Source of the DNA: Streptomyces adelaidensis
GTDB taxonomy: Bacteria > Actinomycetota > Actinomycetes > Streptomycetales > Streptomycetaceae
DNA length: 47,401 nucleotides
Reading direction: 5' to 3'
NCBI RefSeq assembly: GCF_016598475.1
Contig: NZ_JAEMUX010000070.1
Location: 1-47,401 of the forward strand
Shown here: positions 41,735 to 47,401 of the stretch, one piece after another
Layout: each line of letters starts with the position of its first letter
Numbering within the stretch: the first letter of the stretch is position 1
The notes under the pieces: model-generated
What the model saw: the letters and a program-made list of their open reading frames with translations, nothing else
Databases searched by the model: none
What the model was told of the DNA's origin: nothing
Made by a program: the position numbers and the translations under genes

Positions 41735-41959
41735 GGGCTGGGGGTGGGGGACCGGCTGGTCCGGGCGGTGCACGAGTGGGCCGTGCGGGAGCGGGCGGTG
41801 GCCTTGGAACTCGCGGTGAGACCGGACAACGAGCATGCGATCGCGCTCTACCGCCGGCACGGATTCGAAGCCACCGAGCGGCTCGGCGATGTGCTGCCCG
41901 ACGGGCTGCGCAGGGAACACATCATGGTGAAGACGCTCGGTCCTGGCCGGGCCGCATGA
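41735..41959 (+). pseudogene. C-terminal stub of a GNAT acetyltransferase
   Basis: The plus strand encodes about 74 residues, GLGVGDRLVRAVHEWA... then LELAVRPDNEHAIALYRRHGF and ERLGDVLPDGL, ending at TGA 41959. This is GNAT motif A (G-x-G-V-G, acetyl-CoA pyrophosphate loop, here GLGVG) to motif B (ALYRRHGF). The N-terminal half of the fold is missing, and the stub joins the transporter stub directly, so neither gene can be functional. Confidence 0.75.
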
Positions 41960-42017
41960 CGCCCCCGCCGCCGTGGTCGCGGGGGGCCGCTGATCGCGTG
42001 CGGTGGGCGACGCGCAG

Positions 42018-42884
42018 TCAGTTCTCCAAGCGGAGCAACCGCTCCGCGTCACATGTGCGCGGGCAGGTGGAGCAGGCCTCGGCCGGGCGGATCGTGTAGT
42101 AGAGGCAGCAGCCGAGGCGGGTTCGGGTGGGGTGTTCGAGGCCGTCGCTCGTGCGGAGGGAGCGGAAGTCGGCGCCGCCGGGGAAGGGGGCGTGGGCGGT
42201 GGGCAGGACCTCCGAGGCCGCCCGTACGCCGGCCTGCTCCTCGCCGAGGATGCGGCCGAGGTACCAGAGGCCGGAGACCAGGTCGTCGGAGACCAGACCC
42301 CACAGGGCGCGCGAGCCCCGGCGGACGTAGGGGCCGATCGCGTCCAGTACGGGGCCCATGTGGTCGGCGACCGCACTCCTCAACTCGGCCCGCAGGCCCT
42401 CCTGGTGGGGTACGGACCGTGCACCCGGCAGTGCCGCCGCCGCGTCGTCCGGCAGACAGGCCAGGTCGGTGCCGGGGCTGATCTCGTACGTGCCGGACGC
42501 GAGGTCGACCCGTATGTCGTCGGGGGCGATGCGGGGGACGCGGCGCTCCAGGTACCAGACGCCGCTCATCAGCAGGCCGACCGACCACGCGTAGTCATGG
42601 AGGGCGCGGGAGGCGGCGACATGGCGGGGCGCGGTGTGGTCGTGGAAGTCCCGGATGCGGGCGGCCTCGGCCTCGACGAAAGCCTCGATGGACTCCTGAC
42701 TTTCCGTCAATATCACTGTGCGGTTGGCCAGTTGGATTGACGATGTCGACGCGCGGCCGGGTTCCACGACGCGTACGGCCAGTGCCTCGCACACCGTGTC
42801 CAGGCGGCGGTAGGCGGCGGCGAGGAGGGCGGGGACAGGCGTGGCGGTGTCGGCCCGGGGGGTCTCCAGGGGGGCCACGGCCAT
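42018..42884 (-). CDS. FhuF-like 2Fe-2S ferric-siderophore reductase
   Basis: A 288-residue cytoplasmic protein. The C-terminus holds the FhuF iron-sulfur motif C-C-x10-C-x2-C at Cys259, Cys260, Cys271 and Cys274 (GCCLYYTIRPAEACSTCP), with an extra Cys278. The N-terminal part is the helical FhuF domain. It reduces Fe(III) on imported siderophore to release the iron. Divergent from the siderophore ABC genes, with an iron box 40 bases upstream of its ATG (42884), so it is expected to be induced in iron starvation. Confidence 0.88.
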   Translation of the reverse strand: MAVAPLETPRADTATPVPALLAAAYRRLDTVCEALAVRVVEPGRASTSSIQLANRTVILTESQESIEAFVEAEAARIRDFHDHTAPRHVAASRALHDYAWSVGLLMSGVWYLERRVPRIAPDDIRVDLASGTYEISPGTDLACLPDDAAAALPGARSVPHQEGLRAELRSAVADHMGPVLDAIGPYVRRGSRALWGLVSDDLVSGLWYLGRILGEEQAGVRAASEVLPTAHAPFPGGADFRSLRTSDGLEHPTRTRLGCCLYYTIRPAEACSTCPRTCDAERLLRLEN

Positions 42885-42923
42885 CGGTAACTCCAGAGAG
42901 TGAGGGGGTTTGGCGAGAGAAGG

Positions 42924-42938
42924 AGGTAAGGCTTACCT
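42924..42938. promoter_or_regulatory. Iron box 1 (DmdR/IdeR-type operator)
   Basis: AGGTAAG-G-CTTACCT is a perfect 7-1-7 dyad. It matches the actinobacterial iron-box pattern TTAGGTTAGGCTAACCTAA in half-site composition and lies 40 bases upstream of the FhuF-like gene. Confidence 0.75.
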
Positions 42939-43067
42939 TAGCTGCAAGATCGCGTGCCGACGACCAGGCGGGGTGTCGAGTGGTGAGTCGCGTTGTTGAC
43001 CAGCCAAGTTACTTACCGGTTGATCCAGGGCGGTGTGGGTCACAGTGGACACACAGCCGTTGAAAAC

Positions 43068-43086
43068 TAAAGCATGCCTAACCTAA
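43068..43086. promoter_or_regulatory. Iron box 2 and promoter of the siderophore ABC operon
   Basis: TAAAGCATGCCTAACCTAA: the right half (CTAACCTAA) matches the iron-box consensus perfectly, the left only partly. It overlaps a promoter-like TTGAAA (43060-43065) and TAAGCT (43084-43089) with an 18-base spacer, where a bound repressor would block transcription. Confidence 0.65.
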
Positions 43087-43097
43087 GCTCACTTTTC

Positions 43098-44123
43098 GTG
43101 ACTGCGACCGAACGGGCCGCGCCGTTTGGCGAACCCCCGCGTGCCCTGAGGCACTTGCCCCTCTTCCTCGGCGGCATCGGCGCCCTGGCGCTCTGCGCCG
43201 CGCTGAGCCTCGCCCTCGGAGCCCGCTCCGTGCCCCTGTCCACGGTCCTCGACGCGCTGTCGGGTCACGCGGAGGGCCGGGACGCACTGGTGGTGACGGG
43301 GCTTCGGCTGCCGCGCACGGTCATCGGCCTCGCCGTCGGTGCCGCGCTCGGCGTGGCCGGCGCCGTGGCGCAGGGGATCACCCGCAATCCGCTCGCGTCC
43401 CCAACCACCCTGGGAATCAACGCCGGAGCGGGCTTCGCGGTCGTCGTCGCCATCTTCGCGCTGAAACTCACGGACCCCGTCGAGTACGTGTGGTTCGCCT
43501 TCGCGGGTGCCGCCGGCGCCGCCGTCTTCGCCCAGGCACTGGCGCGCCGGGCCGGCGACATCGACCCGGTGCGACTCGCGCTCGGCGGCACCGTCCTCCA
43601 ACTCGTGCTGCTCTCCTGGACATCCGCGGTGATGCTGGCCAGCCGGCGCACCCTCGACGAGGCGCGTTTCTGGCTGGCCGGCTCCATCGCCGGACGCCAA
43701 CTCGACACCCTGTGGCCGGTGCTGCCGACCCTCGTGGTCGGCCTGCTGCTCGCCCTGGCCGTATCGCCCGCCCTCAACGCCCTCGCGCTCGGCGACGATT
43801 CGGCCCAGGCGCTCGGCGTACCCGTCACCCGCATCCGGCTCGCCGGCGGCATCGCGGTCGTCCTGCTCGCCGGATCCGCGGTGGCGGTGGCCGGCCCCGT
43901 CGCCTTCATCGGACTCGCCGCACCCCACCTCGTCCGCCCGCTCCTCGGCGGCGACCACCGCCTCCTGGTCCCCGGCTGCCTCATCCCCGGCCCCCTCCTC
44001 CTGCTCACCGCCGACGTCGCGGGCCGCCTCGTCATCCGCCCGGCGGAACTGGAAGTCGGCATCGTCACCGCCTTCCTGGGCGCACCCCTGCTGGCCCTGC
44101 TCGCCCGGAAGGTCGCCCGATGA
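43098..44123 (+). CDS. Iron-siderophore ABC transporter permease (FecCD family)
   Basis: A 341-residue membrane protein with about nine to ten helices: LRLPRTVIGLAVGAALGVAGAV, TRNPLASPTTLGINAGAGFAV, FWLAGSIAGRQLDTLWPVLP and GPVAFIGLAAPHLVRPLLGGDHR, the latter contacting the ATPase. GTG 43098 is preferred to ATG 43074, because 43074 lies inside iron box 2, neither has a ribosome site, and the predicted promoter would give a leaderless transcript starting near 43096. Overlaps the next permease by 4 bases. Confidence 0.9.
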   Translation: MTATERAAPFGEPPRALRHLPLFLGGIGALALCAALSLALGARSVPLSTVLDALSGHAEGRDALVVTGLRLPRTVIGLAVGAALGVAGAVAQGITRNPLASPTTLGINAGAGFAVVVAIFALKLTDPVEYVWFAFAGAAGAAVFAQALARRAGDIDPVRLALGGTVLQLVLLSWTSAVMLASRRTLDEARFWLAGSIAGRQLDTLWPVLPTLVVGLLLALAVSPALNALALGDDSAQALGVPVTRIRLAGGIAVVLLAGSAVAVAGPVAFIGLAAPHLVRPLLGGDHRLLVPGCLIPGPLLLLTADVAGRLVIRPAELEVGIVTAFLGAPLLALLARKVAR

Positions 44124-45169
44124 CGCTGACGTACAAGGCGGTCGCAGGACGGGACACCCGCCGTACGACCGGCCGCGGCAGCCTCCTCGCGTACGGCACG
44201 ACCGGCCTCCTCGTACTGCTCGGCCTGCTCACGGTCGCCGTCTCCACGGGGGAGATGGGCATGCCCGCGTCCGTCGCGCTCCGCGCGCTGGCCGGGTTCG
44301 GAGATCCGGGCGATGTGCTGGTGGTGCAGGAGCTCCGCGCGCCGCGCGCCGTCGCCGCCATCGTGGCCGGGGCCGGTCTCGGCGCGGCCGGCTGCGTCCT
44401 GCAACGGCTCTTCCGCAACCCCCTCGCCTCCCCGGACGTGATGGGCGTGACGGGCGGCGCCTCGCTCGGCGCCGTCGCCCTGCTGGCCGCCGGAGCCTCC
44501 CAACTGCTGATCCCCATCGGTGCGTTGGCCGGCGGGCTGCTGTCCGCCCTGCTGCTCGGCGTGTTCGCCTGGCGCTCCGGGCTCGCCGTCACCCGCCTCG
44601 TCCTCACCGGTCTCGCCGTCCAGGCGGGCCTCGCCGCCGCGGTGAACCTGATGATCGTGCGCTTCCCGGCCGAACTCGCGGGCTCGGCCCTCCAGTGGAC
44701 GACCGGATCGGTGTACGGCCGCACCTGGACGGAGGTCTGGGGCGGGGCCGCCGCCGTGCTGCTCGCCCTCGCCGCCGCCCTGATCACCAACCGCCGGCTG
44801 GCCGTGCTCGACCTGGGCGACGACTCGGCCGGCGCCCTCGGCCTCAACACCTCCGCCGCCCGCCTCCAACTCCTCCTCATCGCCGTCACCCTGGCCTCGC
44901 TGGCCGCCGCGCTCGCCGGCCCCGTCACCTTCGTCGCCCTCGCCGTGCCGCACATCGTGCGCTTCCTCACCGGCCCGCCCACCGCCGCGACCCTCGCCCT
45001 GGCCGCCCTCACCGGAGCCGTCCTCCTCCTCGCCTCCGACCTGGTCGTCCAGCACCTCCTCCCGATCGAGGGCCTGCCGGTCGGCGCTGTCACCGCCACC
45101 CTCGGCGCGCCCTGGCTGCTGGTGCTGATGTTCCGGCAGAGCACGCCGGTGCGGGGGAGCGGCGCGTGA
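44120..45169 (+). CDS. Iron-siderophore ABC transporter permease (FecCD family, second subunit)
   Basis: A 349-residue permease paralogous to its neighbour: ELRAPRAVAAIVAGAGLGAAG, FRNPLASPDVMGVTGGASLGAV, QWTTGSVYGRTWTEVW and GPVTFVALAVPHIVRFLTG. It forms the heterodimeric membrane channel with the 43098 product. ATG 44120 overlaps the preceding TGA. A large inverted repeat separates it from the ATPase gene. Confidence 0.92.
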   Translation: MTLTYKAVAGRDTRRTTGRGSLLAYGTTGLLVLLGLLTVAVSTGEMGMPASVALRALAGFGDPGDVLVVQELRAPRAVAAIVAGAGLGAAGCVLQRLFRNPLASPDVMGVTGGASLGAVALLAAGASQLLIPIGALAGGLLSALLLGVFAWRSGLAVTRLVLTGLAVQAGLAAAVNLMIVRFPAELAGSALQWTTGSVYGRTWTEVWGGAAAVLLALAAALITNRRLAVLDLGDDSAGALGLNTSAARLQLLLIAVTLASLAAALAGPVTFVALAVPHIVRFLTGPPTAATLALAALTGAVLLLASDLVVQHLLPIEGLPVGAVTATLGAPWLLVLMFRQSTPVRGSGA

Positions 45170-45179
45170 GCGGGTGGGT

Positions 45180-45314
45180 GGGGCTGGTCGCGCAGTTCCC
45201 CGCGCCCCTGAGAAGCAGGGGCTTCGCCCCGTGCTTTTCGGCCCGCAGAGCCGTCCTCCTCAGCCCCGTGAGGCCTGGTCTTTGAGGGGCGCGGGGAACT
45301 GCGCGACCAGCCCC
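45180..45314 (+). repeat. Large inverted repeat between permease and ATPase genes
   Basis: Arms 45180-45209 and 45285-45314 are 30-base perfect complements, with similar flanking bases. The arm sequence (GGTCGCGCAGTTCCCCGCGC) is a repeat I recognise from many Streptomyces intergenic spacers. The ~75-base loop holds no gene. It interrupts an otherwise continuous ABC operon and may cause partial termination. Confidence 0.85.
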
Positions 45315-45397
45315 CACTCACCCGCGCCCGAAGACCACACCCGACCGTCAGCCGTCCCCCTCGTACCGCCACCCCACGCCCGCCCCCAGGAGCCCGC

Positions 45398-46219
45398 ATG
45401 ACCACCACCAACCAGCTCTCCACGCAGGGCCTCGACCTGCGCTACGGCGACCGGCTCGTGGTCGGCGGGCTCGACCTGACCCTCCCCGGCGGCGCCGTGA
45501 CGGCCATCGTGGGCCCCAACGCCTGCGGTAAGTCAACGCTGTTGAGAGGGCTCAGCCGACTGCTCGCGCCCGCCGCCGGTACGGTCACGCTCGACGGCGC
45601 CGACATCCACGGCATGTCCGCCCGGTCGCTGGCCCTCCGGATGGGTCTGCTGCCGCAGCAGCCGGTCACCCCGGAGGCGATCACCGTCGAGGCGCTCGTA
45701 CGACTGGGCCGGTACCCGCACCAGCGGCTGCTGAGCCCCTGGTCGGCGGCCGACCAGAAAGCCGTGGACGAGGCGCTGGAGCGGACCGGTACAACGGGGC
45801 TGCGGGACCAGCCCGTCGACCAGCTCTCCGGCGGACAGCGCCAACGCGCCTGGATCGCACTGGCGTTGGCGCAGGACACCGAACTGCTCCTGCTCGACGA
45901 ACCGACCACCTTCCTCGACCTGCGGCACCAACTCGACGTCCTCGACCTCGTCGCCGCCCTGCACGCCGAGGCCGGCCGCACCGTGGTGATGGTGCTGCAC
46001 GACCTCGGACAGGCCGCCCGTTACGCCGACCACATGGTCGTGCTCAAGGACGGGCGCCTCGCCGCCGCCGGCCCACCGGCCGAGGTGCTCGACGCGGACC
46101 TGGTCAGATCCGTTTTCGACGTGGACTGCCGGGTCATCCCCGACCCGGAGACCGGCACACCGCTGGTCGTCCCGAAAGGCAGTGCGGCACGGCACACCGC
46201 CGCGCCCGCCACCGCCTGA
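45398..46219 (+). CDS. Iron-siderophore ABC transporter ATP-binding protein (FepC/FecE type)
   Basis: A 273-residue ATPase: Walker A VGPNACGKSTLLRGL (typical of siderophore ATPases), LLPQQPVTPEAITVEALV, signature QLSGGQRQRAWIALAL, Walker B LLLLDEPTTFLDL and VLHDLGQAARYADH. It powers the two permeases encoded upstream. Separated from them by the 45180-45314 inverted repeat, so it may also have its own promoter. Confidence 0.95.
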   Translation: MTTTNQLSTQGLDLRYGDRLVVGGLDLTLPGGAVTAIVGPNACGKSTLLRGLSRLLAPAAGTVTLDGADIHGMSARSLALRMGLLPQQPVTPEAITVEALVRLGRYPHQRLLSPWSAADQKAVDEALERTGTTGLRDQPVDQLSGGQRQRAWIALALAQDTELLLLDEPTTFLDLRHQLDVLDLVAALHAEAGRTVVMVLHDLGQAARYADHMVVLKDGRLAAAGPPAEVLDADLVRSVFDVDCRVIPDPETGTPLVVPKGSAARHTAAPATA

Positions 46220-46247
46220 CCGTTCAACCCCCATATCCGGTCGTCTC

Positions 46248-46260
46248 CCTGGGACCCAGG
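46248..46260 (+). other. Short dyad CCTGGG-A-CCCAGG between the ATPase and lipoprotein genes
   Basis: A perfect 6-1-6 dyad in the 90-base gap before the binding-protein gene. The loop is too short for a stable hairpin, so an operator or nothing specific are both possible. Confidence 0.25.
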
Positions 46261-46309
46261 CACAACCGGTTCACCCGGACACCCGTACGTCGACAGAAAG
46301 ACCACCCTC

Positions 46310-47326
46310 ATGCTCAAGCGATCCCCCCTGCGCGGATTCGGCCGGCCCGTCGCCGCGCTGCTCGCCGTCGTCCTCAGCACGGGCGCCCTCGCCGCCTGCG
46401 GCAACGACGACTCGACGAAGGAGAGCGACACCGCTCAGGCCGGCGCCGACAGCGCCGCGTTCCCGCGCACCCTCAAGACCGTGATGGGCGACGTCAAGAT
46501 CCCGTCGCAGCCCAAGAAGGTCGTCGTCCTCGACACCGGTGAGCTGGACGACGTCACCCTGCTCGGCATCGACCCGGTCGGCGCCGTCGCCCCGCACTTC
46601 AAGACCGAGGGAGGCTTCCCGACCTACCTGGAGGGCGACCTCAAGAACACCACGGACGTCGGCCCGCTCCTGGAGCCGAACCTGGAGAAGATCGCCTCCC
46701 TCAAGCCCGACCTGATTCTCTCCTCCAAGGTCCGCCACGAGAAGGTCTACGACAAGCTCAGCGCCATCGCCCCGACCGTGTTCACCGAGACCACCGGCGG
46801 TGTGTGGAAGGAGAACCTCGAGGTCCACGCCGAGGCGCTGGGCCTGGAGGACGAGGCCGTGGCCCAGCTGAAGGAGTACGAGACGCAGGCCGAGGCGCTC
46901 GGCACGGCCATCGAGAAGAAGGACGGCGCCATGCCGACCGTCTCCGTGGTCCGCTTCGTCGCCGGCCCGACCCGTCTCTACGCCTCCAACTCCTACAGCG
47001 GTGTCGTCCTCGACGACATCGGCTTCCAGCGCCCGAAGTCGCAGATCTCCGACGACCCGGCCGTGACCATGAAGGACGTCAGCCCGGAGGAGATCGACCA
47101 GGCCGACGCCGACCTGATCTTCGTCACCACCGCCGACACCCCGGACAAGACCCAGCAGAAGCAGGTCACCGCCAACCCCGTGTGGAAGGACCTGCCCGCC
47201 GTCAAGGACGGCAAGGTCTTCGAGGTCCCGGACGAGACCTGGATGTCCGGCATCGGCGTCCAGGCGGCCGAGGAGATGCTCGCCGACGTCGCGAAGGCCA
47301 CCGGCGTCGAGCTGCCCAAGCAGTAA
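46310..47326 (+). CDS. Iron-siderophore ABC transporter substrate-binding lipoprotein
   Basis: A 338-residue lipoprotein: basic N-terminus, hydrophobic stretch and lipobox ALAAC with Cys30. Mature segments KKVVVLDTGELDDVTLLGID, PDLILSSKVRHEKVYDKLS, RLYASNSYSGVVLDDIGFQRP and VSPEEIDQADADLIFV are typical of the FepB/CdtB-type binding proteins with a rigid helix hinge. It binds a ferric siderophore; which one is not clear. No siderophore biosynthesis genes are in the window. Last gene of the operon, ending in a strong hairpin. Confidence 0.93.
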   Translation: MLKRSPLRGFGRPVAALLAVVLSTGALAACGNDDSTKESDTAQAGADSAAFPRTLKTVMGDVKIPSQPKKVVVLDTGELDDVTLLGIDPVGAVAPHFKTEGGFPTYLEGDLKNTTDVGPLLEPNLEKIASLKPDLILSSKVRHEKVYDKLSAIAPTVFTETTGGVWKENLEVHAEALGLEDEAVAQLKEYETQAEALGTAIEKKDGAMPTVSVVRFVAGPTRLYASNSYSGVVLDDIGFQRPKSQISDDPAVTMKDVSPEEIDQADADLIFVTTADTPDKTQQKQVTANPVWKDLPAVKDGKVFEVPDETWMSGIGVQAAEEMLADVAKATGVELPKQ

Positions 47327-47340
47327 CTCCCGCTGTTCTC

Positions 47341-47377
47341 GGGGCGGGCCCCAGCCGGGGGCCGGGGGGCCCGCCCC
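47341..47377 (+). terminator. Terminator hairpin after the siderophore lipoprotein gene
   Basis: GGGGCGGGCCCC (47341-47352) and GGGGCCCGCCCC (47366-47377) are perfect 12-bp arms, 14 bases after the stop. Confidence 0.7.
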
Positions 47378-47401
47378 CCCCCCCCCCCCCCCCGGGGGGG
47401 G
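47378..47401. other. Homopolymer tail at the window edge (probable assembly artefact)
   Basis: The C-run reaches 20 bases (47374-47393) and is followed by 8 G. Such a junction is not expected in a genome and marks a contig end or low-quality sequence. Confidence 0.7.

Noticed and set aside
43074..43097. ATG 43074 as start of the siderophore permease
   Set aside because: It lies within an iron box and lacks a ribosome site; GTG 43098 fits the predicted promoter better, though this is not proven.
47374..47401. C20-G8 tract as a biological element such as a telomere or G-quadruplex switch
   Set aside because: Position at the very end and pure homopolymers indicate sequencing or assembly artefact; Streptomyces telomeres are palindromic, not homopolymeric.

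Overview
The window is very GC-rich, with Streptomyces-type codon use, frequent GTG starts, ATGA/GTGA stop-start overlaps, Tat and lipoprotein signals, and the long intergenic inverted repeats typical of Streptomyces. I read it as a chromosomal segment of a Streptomyces species. The last bases (20 C followed by 8 G) look like an assembly end. I saw no tRNA, rRNA, CRISPR array, insertion sequence or phage gene.

Region 1 (1-9.5 kb), carbohydrate and regulatory debris. A gene tail (1-87) is followed by an intracellular GH43 glycosidase. Next is a GH78 alpha-L-rhamnosidase with two C-terminal discoidin-like domains, which has lost its 5' end and carries a 10-bp tandem-duplication frameshift. It abuts a remnant of a second, divergent rhamnosidase. 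After these come a DUF5990 protein, a Tat-exported solute-binding protein, a LacI regulator with a one-base frameshift, an HTH/coiled-coil/receiver protein and a small membrane protein.

Region 2 (9.7-14.7 kb): a NarL-type two-component pair, a multi-membrane-span acyltransferase-like protein, and a secreted beta-propeller phytase with a repeat-rich promoter.

Region 3 (14.7-25 kb), the best-defined unit: a divergent L-fucose-type (6-deoxy-sugar) locus. Leftward genes encode a lipoprotein binding protein, a double ATPase, a permease and a FadR-type regulator. Rightward, six translationally coupled genes encode a hydrolase, dehydratase, short-chain dehydrogenase, aldo/keto reductase, mutarotase and lactonase. 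Together they form the non-phosphorylating oxidative L-fucose route to pyruvate and lactate. Three copies of a 15-bp dyad in the shared promoter region are candidate operators.

Region 4 (25-31 kb), metals: cbiMNQO for cobalt uptake behind a cobalamin riboswitch, a YcnI/DUF1775 metal-binding protein with a His-rich segment, a lipid acyltransferase, and a NiCoT nickel/cobalt permease.

Region 5 (31-38.8 kb), urea/amide: a binding-protein-like sensor without signal peptide (AmiC-like), a MarR regulator, the urtABCDE urea transporter and a nucleobase-type deaminase. GAAAC elements in 11-bp register upstream of urtA suggest nitrogen (GlnR) control, and a ~148-bp cruciform separates urtA from urtB.

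Region 6 (38.7-42 kb): an MFS exporter and a divergent ArsR-family metal sensor share a perfect 38-bp dyad. A LysR regulator follows, then a second truncation scar where the C-terminus of a Bcr/CflA-like transporter meets the C-terminus of a GNAT acetyltransferase.

Region 7 (42-47.3 kb): an FhuF-like ferric-siderophore reductase divergent from a siderophore ABC transporter (two permeases, ATPase, lipoprotein), with two iron boxes between them.
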